From positions 68,292,447 through 68,356,446 of the forward strand of contig NC_134835.1 of NCBI RefSeq assembly GCF_004210375.1: 64,000 bases of DNA, written 5' to 3'. The notes beneath the pieces were generated by a model. The model had not been told where the DNA came from. It was given only the letters and a program-made list of their open reading frames with translations, and made no database searches. The position numbers were made by a program, and so were the translations under genes. Shown here piece after piece: positions 37,413-51,434 of the stretch (within the stretch, counting starts at the first letter, position 1; each line of letters begins with the position of its first letter). This DNA comes from Tachypleus tridentatus (lineage: Eukaryota > Arthropoda > Merostomata > Xiphosura > Limulidae).

Positions 37413-38922
37413 AAGTATAAATATAGTCCAGAAAATAAGTGGATTTGTCAACTGATATATTTTATCTCGAATTAATTGTGTACTTCTGGTTAAATAGTTT
37501 CATAATATATAAAGAGACCGAATACGAGTGTTCAATCACAATAATCAACTTTACTATTTTCTTAAACAGTTAAAACAATGAAAAGCAAGATTCAAATCCG
37601 TTTCTATTTTAAGGTTGGTTCTAGACTGAATAAACATCATGCTACTTGATTAAACTGGGAAAGTGAAACTACCCAAAACAAATTGGGATGATCCACGTGA
37701 AACATCATTTATATTGAAACATAATGGGGATAATAACCTCAAGATATTAACTGACTCTCAATGAAATGCAGCTGTACAGTATCGTTTAAGTTACAGCTCT
37801 TTCCCGTAGGTAGATAAAAGGTTCTATCTCGAGTGTAAGGCATACGAGGTAGGTAGGGAAAAACAACTTAACAACCTATTTCAGTGATGTATTATGTGAA
37901 AAAGACATACATCTTTACAACTGAAAACGTTTGAAAGATATTTTATGAATACAGAGAGGTATAAAACATATGGCATCTTATATATCACACTTTTACTCTA
38001 GGCTTGTCTTCAAACTGATATGAATCTTTACTTTAAAGCCAACTTAATATATGAAAGCACGTTGGTCAAAAAATGAGAATTTTCTCTAGCCCCAGTAAAA
38101 ACACTCACTCGCAACATAGATGACAAAGAAACTCAATAATTACATCAGCATACCCCATGTATTCATATACACGTTTATTACATCTAATAACAACTCTAAA
38201 AAATATTAAATCATATATGTTATGTTCATACAATACGCTTAAACATAGTTGAATCCAGAAGTAGTTGTACAAAATACGCACTTCACTTAAATAATATGAT
38301 TTCTTTTACATACAGAAAACTTCCACTATAAAGCAATTTACCAACACACAACCAAATGCACAGAGTGACCCCTTAACACTAAAAAAATAAATGCTAAAAA
38401 TAAATATTTTAGAACTGATTTAATATACAATAATTTCTACATGTAAATACATCTACCAAAGCAACTACCAAAAAACTACAATAACAACTAGTAATAATAG
38501 GTCCTGACTATGAGTAACAAGCAAACCACAAGAAAGGCTCTGTGACCTTTTTTGCCTTACGTCAGCAGCTGGGCATCATCAATATTAAAGGTTTTTGCAG
38601 CATTTAACTCAAGAATATCTGACAAGGCCAGTTCAGTGAAATGCTGAGCACTGAAACAGACTTATCACATATAAAGAGTTTTTAACGGGTTTATCACATT
38701 AGGTCAATGCGAGTAATATTATTTAGAAAATTTAATGTTCTATAACAAAACTTATTTACCCTGTTGACTGCCAAGTATTTTCATTTGCTACAATATAACT
38801 CTAATGCTTCTTCATTTTGTAGGTTTTTCGTGACGCCATTTTGGATCGAAAGTGAAACAATTTGTAAGTAAGTCAAATTCATGTATGGTGCTGACATCTG
38901 TCGTTGAAGTTAGATATTATTG

Positions 38923-38990
38923 AGAACGAATTAACTCGTCCGTGGCACTGTGTTACCGATCGGCTTGGACGAGTTATCTCGTCTACGGCA
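38923..38990. repeat. Paired ACGA-TTA-TCGT palindrome motifs
   Basis: ACGAATTAACTCGT (about 38927) and ACGAGTTATCTCGT (about 38969) are near-palindromes in a diverged direct repeat. They also form an outer inverted repeat, AACTCGTCC / GGACGAGTT (38933-38941 and 38967-38975). The patch is clearly richer in G+C than its flanks. I infer an element end or a structured motif; no coding is seen. Confidence 0.55.
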
Positions 38991-41900
38991 ATGAACAGGT
39001 TATCGCTGTAAACAACTAAATCGCACATTGTTTAATTAGCTTTTTTACTGTGAATTACTATAAATTTAATAAACTTACATACATTTAGTATGTGGCAAAG
39101 TATGGTTAGATCACAACAAAAATTCCAAAACCTTGATGTATGTGGCCTGTCGGGCATCTGATTAAGTTTAGTTTGTTTTAATCTGCTAGGTGACCTTGTT
39201 ATAGTGGGTCTTCCCAACAACCAGATTTTAAGGGATAGAAGCTTATGTAGGTATACGTAAGGTGAACAATTCTTAACAGGGGAAAGATATATAAAGTTAG
39301 CATTGAATTTAAGGAAACTTAGAGACAGATAGTTTATATTTGTATGATGTAGTAAATGCTTCTATTTGTATTTTATTGGAATATATAAATAAAATAATTT
39401 ATATCTAGTCTAGTCACACTTTCACGTAAAAAAAATTAAAAAGTTTCTCTTACATATTACACTTTACATTGTCTACAGCTAATTACGTAGACTGTATGTT
39501 TGTTTTACAATGTAATATTAATACATTTTGATTGTGGACACGAAAAGCTTTAGTTTTTATGCAATTAGTGAATATATTTTTGTAAACGATGTTACAACAT
39601 GCGAGGTAATGTCTGTGGTTACACTGTTCAGCTAAAGTGTCGCTGTTATGATATTGCTTCTAGTAAAGACCTGAAAATATTCAGAGTCAATAACATTAAG
39701 AGTATGAGATTCCATATTATCAGACTAAGTATCAGGGAAACTTTAATATTGATATTCCAATCACAAATCAAAATAACAGAGAAAATAAATAAACCTTTTA
39801 CCAAAGAAATACTCCACAATGACATTACATACCACTCTCAAAACTAGATAACTAAAAACCCTTTAATACTCGTGATCGATAAGCATAAACTTTATGACTA
39901 TATCGAAACCCTTAGCAATAATGCAACTGATAAATAAATCATTAAAGTGATCAACATAAAAAACAACTTCATACAAAACAGGAATTTACACACTATTACA
40001 CGTTTGCTAAAAAAGAACATAGTATAACATAGTGAAATATATTAGAATATTCCTTAAGTTAACAAAAATAAAAGAAGCTCTTTGTTGCAATGGTTATATA
40101 GTGAAAGAAACACAGAAGTTAAGAAAAACGTTTTAGCTTCATGTTGGTTACATCCATTTGAAACCTAGGTCAAAGGGTAAACAAAACCCTTTAAACACGA
40201 AAACACAAAACTAGTCGTATAAACTCTAAAAATTAAAAGAAAATACACTGAAAATATCTCACAAATAAAATATACATATGCACATAAATGAAAAAGAAAT
40301 GTATATCACTCTTTGGATGTCTGCATAACTAATCCCCATTATTGTTATATGTGTATCAGGCCTCTGTGCGTTAAGACACTTTCTCCTGACATTGCTCTTT
40401 GAACAGTGTTGGTCTAATGCTGGTTTGTTAATCGTTACTACGGGTAGTATGGTGAATTACAAGACAACTTTGTTAGTGGTGGTTACTTTGTTGCTGCAGA
40501 TGTCAAAACACCCTCGTTCACAGATGGAACCCTTACCACAGTTGGTTTGATAGTCACTGGCTATCGAGCTTCTAATTCCAGTTTGGCAAAGCCTGTCAAG
40601 TGGTAGGTCAATATTTAGAATGACCTCAACTTTGTAAAGAAACTTTTGTTTATAAATGTAATGATACCATCGTACTGGATGATGTTTTATTATAATACAT
40701 TCCCCAGTAAGGTATATGCTGAACATGATGCCCCATGGTTACCTCTTCCTTTATCTGTACTGGTGTCGCCTACGGAATGATGACATGAAGCTGAACTATT
40801 TCATGGTTGGACATTGATATTGTTTTGTTTTGTTTTTGTGATGTAATTTGCTTTTGAAAGACTCGAGAGCCACTTGATACGGTCGGGGAGATCCTGAGAA
40901 TTCAATGCATTGCCTTCAAGATTTCTTCATCAAGAGCTTTGTTAATCCGAGAATTAGCTTTTCCCTGGACGTCTTAAAAATAACCATAAAATCCAGGTCT
41001 TCAACGTTTCTAAAGACAAAATTAATTCATAAATAGACCAAGCAGCCTTAAAGGTTCAGACAAATATATGAAGTACAATCGGCTAGTTGAAAAAATAATA
41101 AACAGAAGGGTTAAAAGTACGATCTTAGAATAAAATTCAAAAATTGGAAATGTAAACTCAAATAAATTCTACTTGGTCACAACTTCAGCCAGGTATGTAG
41201 GTTGTATGAATTGTTGTAGTTGCACGTTTACAGCGATGCTCTGCTCTAAAATTAAATTTACACACAGTACTAAAACTGTGATATTACAACAGACGTTCCA
41301 TTATGCTCACACTCCATGTGATCTGTACCCATGCTCTATCAGATTTTAACTTGATCAATATCTATATTTATGCTGTTCACTCTTGCCATTCCCATAGCAA
41401 CAAATAACAAAGCCTATCCTTTGATTCAGACCCATTCCTTTGCCTAGTGTCTTGCTATTACACTAACACTATTACACAACAGTACAATAGTTTCCATTCA
41501 AGTTTCTTGTGTGCAACTTGTGTTAAAACAATGTTAACAAAATATTCATTGAAACTGTGTTTACAAAATATTTTTGTCTACCATATACAAATCAGAAAAA
41601 ATAGAAAACCTTATAACAATATACTTTGTGGTGATGCTATAAAAATTTTCTCCTTCCTATCTATTCTGTGATATTCTCAAATCTAAATATCTTCCTTCCT
41701 CCAAGAATGTCAAAATATGTCCGCAGAATAACAGGAGGCTCATAAAGACCCTTAGCACAAAGCGTTGATGTATTCTCTGCCTAAATGAGTTTACAAGAAA
41801 GAATGCACAATCACAGTAAACACTTTGTTTTACTTTTACAAACACTGTATGTTTATTTACCTATCAAATCGGTGCCCACCATTACTGGAAAGCAACATTT

Positions 41901-43093
41901 AAAGCTGGTTATGTCATAATTTATTTCAGACTAAATAAGCATTACGTTGCTTAGACAAGTCAATAATATCAAACTTACCCAAAGCAACTTACGATACAAA
42001 CATAACTAGTGTCACGGATTTACTATTGTATCTTTATTTTAATATCAATATTTGCTTTAATTAAATATATATTTAAAAATGCATGCAACTGGTATTGTTA
42101 AATCGATATTGCGAATTTTTTGCGTATTCACTAAAGTTGTAGCGGATTTTCGACTATAATAATCAGTAATGTACTATGTGTGTATGTAAATACAAGTGAT
42201 TACCAGTATTGTTGCTTTAGATGAAATTTCTAGAAATTCTCCTCTCAATCTTATAAAATTAACCAACACAACGCGCCAAGAAACAGTATATATTGTTGGT
42301 TTGGTACAGTTGGTATACTGTAAACCTCAGAAGCTATAACTGTGATTATTGCTTATTAATTGGGAAACTACAATATGTGACCAGGAATATTTATAGATTT
42401 CAAACATTGAAAACTGTCTGAAATTGTAATACGTAACATAATAAACTACTGGTTCGTCCAGGATAAAGTGTAATACGTAACACTGGTCATTCCCAATGAA
42501 ACATCGGGGAAGCTATAACCTAAAGATATTATCTGATTATGAATGTAAACGAATGATGTCTACATTTACATACTATATACGAAATTACAGCTATCAAAAA
42601 GTGATGTGTCCGGTGAATGACAGAACAATAGGTAACAAGAGCAAAAGCAACTTAATGACTTTCTTGACAAACGTGTCACAAGAAAAGTGTAAATCTCTAC
42701 AGATTTTTGTTTTTAAAAGTTATTTTATTAATACAAGGAAGCATAAAACAGGTATTTGGTTATATACTACTCCTTTACGAATCTCCAATTATGCAACTAT
42801 AGGTACAGTTGTGTGCTTCGTTAATACTGCAATCCTCATACCTAAACTTTATGTATTCGCAGTGTTGACATCAAACTGTTGAAGTTCGATGAAGAACTTC
42901 CTGTTGTCTTCGTGAACTTCAAACTGACCATTCAGCACAAACAAAAACAGACGGATCAATGTTGTTACCAATATCAAATTTCAGGAATTGAAAAAAATAT
43001 TTAACTTTCTTCTATTTATTCCAGAAAATATGCACGTTGATACGATTTTAATTATACATGACAGAGAGAGAGAAAAAATAGACATTTGTCCAA

Positions 43094-43188
43094 CACACAC
43101 ACATATATATACATACACATACATACATTATTCACACACACACATATATATACATACACATACATACATACATTATTCACACACCCAT
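43094..43188. repeat. Compound microsatellite duplicated as a ~45-base unit
   Basis: CA-rich, TA-rich and CATA runs ending in ATTATTCA occur twice in tandem. They create spurious open frames on both strands. Confidence 0.85.
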
Positions 43189-44865
43189 ACATAAAAACAC
43201 ACACATCTACAAAATAATATTTTTGATAAAAGAAATAATTTCTCATTTCAAACATATGTACTCCTCTACAAATAGTAATGTTCCAAAAATACGATATAGA
43301 ATAGTATACATTCACAGCAAATGTGGGGAATGGAAACTATACCAAAATAAAAGATGGGGTTTAGTTTAATAGTACCACAAATCTTGGCTTTTATTCCCAA
43401 ACACATTTTGGGGGCTGTATTTCTCAGTGACGTATAACACTCCCATTATTTTTCTACATTTTATTTTTTTCTGTTTAATTTTCTTTTGTTTTCAAATATG
43501 ACACGTGAGCAACCAATCATCTTTCCATTTCTGGCTAAAAACAACAAAAAGCGGTAAAAATGTGGGACATTGTAGGCTTAAGCAACTACATTTGCTCATA
43601 TCTCTTTCTCTCCTACTATAAGAGACCAATGAAATTAAGGGTAAACCAGATAAATGATATACCCCAACACAATCTGAGTCTTATTCCCCCACTACTTCAA
43701 AAACATGAGCATATGACATTTTGATCCAGCTTACGGTTTGTTCCCCAGTGTGTTATGTTTATTCTTTGACACATTTTCTCAAGATAAATAAATTTGAGTA
43801 TAATTTATCTAAGGTTTGGATATACTGTGTTCACTATCCTTCCTTCTGATGTGTATATACACAAATATATGCGGACGACAACAGAAAGTGGGAGGGACAA
43901 TGACATTCAGTAATAAAAATACAAAACTACTAGTTAATATTAATTACGTAACGTCAAATAAAGAACAATTCTCATTAACTGATAAGCAAATATTTCTTTA
44001 AACAAAATACCATAAGTAAGGTACTTCCATTAATAAGTACTGGGTTGCATGGCATCACTGAAAACATTTATTTTTAGTAGCATAAAGTCATGTATTGAAA
44101 TAAACCAAAGGTCTGTTATAAAATTAACTTGATCTTTGGCTTTAATCTGTAAATGATCAAGCTCTGTTGATTATTTACCCTTGTTAAGGTTGTAAATCGG
44201 TTTAAAAAAACACGTCATATTCGTCAAGGGTATTTTGAAGTACACTCGATTTAGTAGATGTTCTAAAATTCTAAATGTAACTTAACTTTTTTAGTGAGCT
44301 AAATACAGCTTTGATGAGAGATGAGGCGTGTAAATTTATAAACTACATTGGAAAGTATAAGTTCTGAAATATGATCTTTAATATTCTTTAAAATGATTGG
44401 TATGAAACTAGTGAAATAATGCAAAATTTCAAGTGTTTTTAATTATACTAGTTCAACAAATTTCCATTATTGTTATTGACACAAATGTTAAGAAATGAAA
44501 TTTTATGCTGCTGATGTTCCACAGTAAAGTTTATGCTATGTTCACATTTTCGAAAATAAGAAACTTGATACGAGTTCTTGATGATACACGTGTTTAACAT
44601 ATTGCGGGCAATTTTCCAAGCATCATATTTTATGATGGTAAAGACGAAGAAAAAATACTGTTAGCCTTGAGCCCATAGAGATATCAGAATTTTTCCACAG
44701 AGGATGCTATTTAATAGAAAGTGACTTTTGTTTTGGTAGCAAGGATCATTAATTTGGGAAGGGACACACTACCTAAGTTGTTGATATAACTTAAATCAGC
44801 AGTATTTAGTTAGAAAATTCGAAACTGTATCAACGTAAGCTCTTTAGAAGTAAAAATCATATACA

Positions 44866-44909
44866 CATACACATACATTCACATGCACACACACACACAC
44901 ACACACAGA
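44866..44909. repeat. (CA)n microsatellite
   Basis: CACATACACATACATTCACATG followed by a pure CA run. Confidence 0.9.
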
Positions 44910-44953
44910 AAAGTATAATGTATAAATTTGTTTACGTAAGCTCCTACTTGCAG

Positions 44954-45211
44954 GGTCCGGCATAGCCAGGTGGTTAAAGCACTCGACTTGTAACGCAAGA
45001 GTCACGGGTTCGAATCTCCGTTACACCAAACATGCTCGCCCTTTCAGCCGTCAGGGCGTTATAATGTCACAGTCAATCCCCTATTCGGTGGTAAAAGAGT
45101 AGCCCAAGAGTTGGCGGCGGGTGGAGATGACTAGCTGCCTTTCCTCTAGTGTTACACTACTACATTAGGGACGGCTCGTGTAGCTTTTTGCGAACTTCAA
45201 AAACAAACAAA
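44954..45211 (+). mobile_element. SINE-A, near full length
   Basis: The head starts GGTCCGGCATAGCCAGG and the tail is AAACAAACAAAC. There is a small internal deletion before the tail. No clear target-site duplication. Confidence 0.9.
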
Positions 45212-45214
45212 CTA

Positions 45215-48200
45215 CGAAAATTAACTTGTATGCCACCGTTATATGAGATGATTTAATTCACTGTATTTCATACAAAAGCAAGTATATAAAACTAAAACCA
45301 TAATTATCTTCAAGCATTATGAAAGTGCTGCGTTTATCATGATTAGTTTTTAGCTTTAAATGTTGTAAAAGTGTGGCGTTTTAGTTTTTCAATTAAGCGT
45401 TATGTTGATTATTTTTCATTAGTTTATAGCTTTGAACATTTAGAAAGTGTTACGTGTAATTATAATCTAGATCTAAAACGTACCATTTCAGTGTTAGGTA
45501 GAGACGTTTTGGAAATGTTTTATTTGTTTCAAACGATTAAACAATCTAAAAAGAACTAATTAACTATTTATTTACGTCCCAGTTTATATTATAATCAAGT
45601 TTAGTCACTGTTGATCGTAACAGATGAGGTCCGTGGACAAGTTGCAGCGTATATAGTCACATACCAATACTGTCGTAAAGTATTTCATTACTTTATAACT
45701 TTTGCAAATCCTATTGTGCCATAGTTTGCGAATGAAATAAAGCAGCCTGATTTATGATCTTTTTTTATTCATTGGAAATCTGTTTTATTAAAGATTCTAG
45801 GCTTTAGTTACAAATAAGTCTGTACTATTGAAATTTTGTATATATTTTTGTTGTCCATGATCTGTACAACCAGGAAATGTTTGTAAACGTTCACAAACAT
45901 TATAATCTTCCTATAGTTTGTGTCGTTTGATAATCATTCAAGCTGGAAAGTTACCAGAGAATATAAAGTTTACGTGATGGTTAGCAGGTAAACCCTCTGA
46001 AGAACGTCGTGATAGAAATGGGGAAAAAACTGAGGATATCATTGGAGTCATGTGATTAAAACATGTTACATAATCATGTATATAGCACATGCATTTAAGT
46101 AAAAAAAGATTAATATTTATGCAAAAAAAAATGTTTTGCTGGTGAGCTCACGTTTTATGTTCAGACCAACAAACAATATCTTGATATGATTGTAGTTTGA
46201 TATTCTCAAGACTAATCTAGCAACTTTGTTAAACCCTCATATAGCGCACAAGTTCCCATTTCACTTACTTTCAAGATATTTTACGGTTTACTTAAATGTA
46301 CTTATTTATACACACAATTAAGTTATTATTATTGGTTCATAATAAACATCTTTATACCTCTCGTCTTTGTCAGGAGTTTAGACAAATTTCTTGCTTGACT
46401 GTTCAACAGTTGTCGACTACAAATCCAAAGTCCTCTGGAACAAAAATACGACATTCTTCCGGCTACACTTGTACGACTCTTTTCACACTGGAAAGAGAAA
46501 TAAAGGAATAAGTGAACTACTTTTTATCCTAAATTACAATCAGAACTCAGAGATATCAAGTTTTATTTTACACTATCATTAAATTGTTGATATGAATTCT
46601 TGAAGACGACTTTTTTGTTAAAATGAGTGTGTTCGTATGTTCATAATAAACAATACTGTGTTGTTAATCCTTACTGTAATTTATGTAGTAAATGGCTTAA
46701 ATAAAAACTCATATTGATTATAATTCACCTACTTAGTATAGTTCTCAAACTATTCTTGTTCATGCTAGTGATGAGGAAATTAAAGAATAGGCCATTATTA
46801 TGTACTTTGTATTCCAACGAGGCTGTCCCCCAGTGTGTTAACAGTCAGCATACAGAGTTAGAACGCGAAAATCATAATGAAGATAGTGTAGATAGCCTAT
46901 TGTGTAACTTTGCGCTAAAACTTAAACTCGCCAAAACAGTCTGATGAGACCTGGTACTGGACGAAAGGACCTCCTTTTCTCTCGATATAATTTCATATGT
47001 TTTGCTTTATATTTACTAGCTCTTATTTACTAGTTGCGTGTGAAAAAAAACAAAAAACTCTATGATGTTATATGATGTTGCGTGTGAAAAAAAGCTCTAT
47101 GATGCTAGAAAGCAAAAATAAAATGCATATTTTTGTAGAAGTTAAACAAGTATCTGGTCAAGATGAAACCTAAGTATAACTTAAGGAATTAAAATTATAA
47201 TCTTGTAAGATAATTCATATCCTTTCTCTTAAGACAGCACCATATGTAACTGGTCATTCTCTCACAATATTCATGAGCTGTAACATACAGATCATGAAGA
47301 AACATTACAGTCTGTGAGTCTTTCAACATGGACAAGTGACCTAATTTCAGTATTTAATTAGGCAAAGTATACGTTGTCTGCTATAAAGAACAAAGAAACA
47401 AAGGGAACTAGAATGAAATACTTTCAAACGTTTTCTGAACTGTCTTTGTGTTAAGTGCATAAAAACTAACAAAACGAAGTTTAAAAATTAAGTTAATAAA
47501 AGCAGATAGTAAACATATGATACTTCTGTATGTTACACGCTTTCTTCCTCCACTGTTTCAGACTTGTTTTCAAGTCTACAATTAAATTTAACTTTTAAAC
47601 CAATAAACTTTAAACTAGTGACATGATCAAGAAACAAAGATTTTCATGGTTCCTAAGAACACGTACATACCATGTAGACAACAAAACCGTTTAACAAATT
47701 ATAATTCAACTACATGTAGGATTTAGTGATTTGCTATACGACAATGTTACAATAAGACTCTTTGGCTATGATTTTAAGGGTGAATTACATCAAAGGAAAG
47801 TAGTTATATTTTGAAAGTGAATATATTTAATAGTAAGAAAATACCAACATTTTATTCAAGATGTAAAAAAAAATTACATTACAAAATAAACAAAGCGTTA
47901 CATAAAATGGCCCTTTAATATTAAACATATTAAATTATTACCCATCCCTTTAAAAGAAGTAACCTAACAGTCTGTTAAAAAATCAATGATTCTCTAAGTA
48001 TCATAATACAACGTACTAAAACCTTATTATTAAAAAATGTGCAGAATAGAAATGCAACACTTTGCAGTAATGAAGCAAATAAAACATTTCATGGAAAACT
48101 AATCTTTACAAAAAAATCCTTTGAAGTAGGTGGAAGTATATATTTAACAACACTAACCTGAGATACATATACTTAAATCAAACTTTATATCACTCACAAT

Positions 48201-50080
48201 AAAATTACCTGAATACGAAACATTCATAAGAATATTAACTCCTTTCCATATGAAGGACAAAATCAAAGAATCGTAAAATAGAACTTTTACACGTAAAACA
48301 CATATCGTAATAAAATTAGCTATATCCATAAGTACATTTAAATGCCCTAATAATATCTATCTACATATGTAAAAAAATCATATAAAATGAAATGAATAAG
48401 CAAGATTAATTTACAATACGTATTCACATAATTGTCACAAGAAAGTAGTAACGAGCTTCTTCTGGTGAAGATTTCAAGTAGACACTAGCTGTAATCATCC
48501 CAATGTTGGTGGAATTTGATTTTAATAATTCTTTAACAGTTAGATAGCAGAAAAGCTTGTCATCAGCGGGTATGATTTAACAACATCTTCATCCAAGTTA
48601 GGGTCTTCTCACTATGGTTTTGAGTCATTCAGGTGGTCAACTAAAAGTTCTTTAAGAATATTCAACAGCGAAGAATGAAAAATATACTGATAATCGAAAA
48701 CCAGGATGGCCAGAAGCATTCAGAATATGATATATTATAAAACAGTCTAAATTCGAATGTAATGTCAGACAAATTTCATTGATCAAAAGCTCTAGTGTAT
48801 AGGTTAGCATGGCTCATAATCCATGGTTACAAGCACGGACTTTTCAGCAGGCATTGGCTAGGAGACATGTTTATAGGCTATTTTTATATGCATGCACTAT
48901 ATGACTCATAAAATATGTATCCCAAGAACATAAGACCATCCCCAAACACAGGCTTCTGTAAGTCTCACCTAGCCAACATTCTGCTCTGTTTTACCTCTAT
49001 TTCATTCTTTTTACTCTCTAGATGTCCTATAGATATTATCCACTTCCAGTAGGAAGGAACAGAAATCGAGACTGCAACAGGTTTATACATTTTCAAGCTG
49101 ACAAAGATGATGTTAACATCATCTTCAACTGTTAGTTCTCCTGCTCTAATGCTTGTATTCACTCTCTGGAATTGACTTCCTTTCATTTAATTTTATAGTA
49201 ATTTTAGTGCATGTTATTTTTTTATCTCCTGAGTGTTACTTTGTACTTCACTATACTGCACTTGCAGAATGCATTTTAATTCTTCAATACTGTATCTTGT
49301 AATGAAATAACGTTAAGAAAATATTCAGTAAAAGTGTTTTCTTATTAAAATATTTCAATCTGCATGACTAAAATATAACTATCACAATCAAATAAAAACA
49401 TTTGGAGGAATCAGTTTTTATTTCTTATTATATTTAAGCCACTGTCTGCGAATTTCATTTTATTCATAGTTTCAGCTACATATAAATTTGAAAATTTTGT
49501 ACAAAATACGAATTTTATCTCAAAGACTAATTAGCGAGGATTATAATTCGCGCTACTATTATAGCACTTCAGTAAATATACACAGGGGAGATATCAGTCC
49601 CTCACGACCTGTAAATTTGTTATACTTCTCAGTATAATAATCGAAAATCTATATGAGATAAGGTGACATGCTCCATTTCTCACTTAAATAATAGAAATAG
49701 TTCTCCTGAAACTCAATGGCTTGGAATGTAATACATACACTTTTAGTCTTTTAATTATTTATTTTTTAGTTATACAACTATTCTAACTTTTAGAGTAAAC
49801 CGAGTGGTAATCCATACATTGTTGTATTATTCATCTCATACGAGAAATACCACTTTATAGCTCAAAAGGTAGGGACTGCATAGCTTTTAAAAGAAAGTTT
49901 GAACTCGTAGTTACCATTTTCACTTGATAAACCAGATATAACATGGAAGAATGTTTTGCGTCCCAAGGATAAGTATGTTAAGTAAACAACCTGTAGCTCG
50001 ATGTTGCATTGCACTGTATACCGTACTCATAATGTATGAGCAAATGCTAATGTTATTTTGTTATGCTGGGATTAACAGAC
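45215..50080. other. No gene recognised
   Basis: AT-rich. A local partial duplication around 47033-47103 (TTGCGTGTGAAAAAAA ... CTCTATGATG twice) is the only structure I see. The stretch 49800-50080 may be the decayed end of the gypsy relic. Confidence 0.55.
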
Positions 50081-50089
50081 TTTACAACT

Positions 50090-50480
50090 ATCCACATGGT
50101 AGTCTGTAATACCCATTTCACCAAACCATCAAACTGGAAGTGATAAAGAGAAGACCACATCTACAACTTTTTCACAACTTCACATACAACTGACAGTTGA
50201 AATTAGATTTTTGGTCCCAATGGATTTCTTCTAAAGCTCAGAACCTATCTACTAAGTTATCCACCAATAGTAAGCTATGTTTGTACTACTGTATCTATCA
50301 GTGTAAAAGCCTCGACCCATTTTAAGAAACAGCCAATAACGATGATTGTGTATCAAAGACCTCTTGTAATCTTTAGAAGTAGACCACTCATAACTATCCA
50401 CAGCAGAAGACACAACAATTCGCTGGAGGTTTGCTGGCTCTTTCCCTGGGTGGTACACATCTTGAGTCAGTTGTGGCCAG
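50090..50480 (-). pseudogene. Ty3/gypsy retrotransposon integrase relic
   Basis: On the minus strand the frame near 50296-50460 reads a zinc-finger-like CTTQGKSQQT, then YTIIVIGCFLKWVEAF. This matches the integrase core motif usually read as VIxDYFTKWVEA, with cysteine in place of the catalytic aspartate. Further on (about 50107-50147) YHFQFDGLVKWV matches the YHPQSDGLVERFNR motif. The two motifs are closer than normal, so the segment between them has lost sequence. There are many stops. Flanks out to about 49800 and 51260 may belong to it but are not readable. The element is dead. Confidence 0.6.
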
Positions 50481-51340
50481 AAGAACTGCCATTGAATGCT
50501 AGAACAAGTACAGGTAATATCTTCTTACCTTTTAGTCTTTATTTGGTACAAAGTCTGGAGAATTTTTGGCAAAGAGCATTAGTGAACTATGGCTTATTGG
50601 TTGAAACAGTATGCATTTGATACATTGAATGAAGTATTCTCATTATCAATTCAAGCCGTTTCCAAACTTTAAGTCATCATTCTGTACCTATTCAGCCATC
50701 TGATCATATAAATGTATTTTTATACGTTTAAATAACAAGTCATTAATTTGCTTTCACTGCATTTCGGTCTTGCTTGCTTGCACAATCCTCAACCAATAAC
50801 ATCAGGTTTATTGGTAGCTGCATAATCGCCTTCAACCATGGTGTGATAGAAACATTTCTATTACCATTGGCTATTTCCATCCTGCCTACCACCTCTATAA
50901 CCATACCAGCATACAACTGAACAGCGAAACATCCATACTTATTAATATTAAGCAGATGATTGTCTTAGCTAATGCTGCGTACCTTCTCGACTTAAAACAG
51001 TTTATTTCATGCATGACTTCTATAACTGCATACAGGAGTGCAAGGCCTTGCTCATAGTAAATAATGAAATGCTACGTGTATAAGAGAATACTGTTACTTC
51101 CTGTGCTTCATATGCTCATGTACTTTAATGGTCCTAGGTTCCAACTGGTTGCTTTGAACCACTTTCTCAGAGACTATCAACTCATATATTTCACAGGCAA
51201 AACTGATGGACAAATTTTAAAATACAACTATTCTGAAAATACCAGCACTGGATCCTAGGTCGAAAAAATGACTGCCTTTATTCTGAGTGATATTTTCTTG
51301 ATAGAACTAAAGACGTTGTTGCCATATGCCATGATAAAGT

Positions 51341-51434
51341 TTGAAAGGGCAAGCATGTTTGGTGCGACGGGGCTTCGAACCCGCGACCCTCAGATTACGA
51401 GTCAAATGCCTTAACCCACCTGGCCATGCCGGAC
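51341..51434 (-). mobile_element. SINE-A head only, very well preserved
   Basis: Contains only the tRNA-like head and the AAGGGC...CATGTTTGG linker, close to consensus. It could be mistaken for a tRNA gene, but the CCGGCATGGCC start and the linker mark it as a SINE fragment. Confidence 0.88.

Larger units (their letters stand above)
37413..44860. other. No gene recognised
   Basis: The frames at 39599-39847, 40457-40726 and 42496-42882 are the longest, but none matches a family I know or has convincing splice context. The palindrome patch near 38.95 kb and the microsatellites near 43.1 kb are listed separately. Confidence 0.55.

Noticed and set aside
39599..39847. 82-codon plus-strand frame that continues as a coding-like frame past its stop
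   Set aside because: Faint resemblance to retroelement proteins but no diagnostic motif; too weak to call.
40457..40726. 89-codon minus-strand frame with several cysteines
   Set aside because: Considered as the missing first exon of the dioxygenase, but it lacks a donor in the needed phase and resembles nothing known.
42496..42882. 128-codon plus-strand open frame, one of the longest in the window
   Set aside because: No recognisable domain, no supporting splice sites or neighbours, and a composition like the flanks; treated as chance.
43052..43315. Cysteine/tyrosine/valine-rich open frame
   Set aside because: It is the reverse translation of a CA/TA microsatellite.
51341..51434. tRNA-like sequence with a perfect B-box
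   Set aside because: The CCGGCATGGCC start and the downstream linker are those of the SINE-A family; it is a SINE head, not a tRNA gene. The same applies to the other SINE heads.
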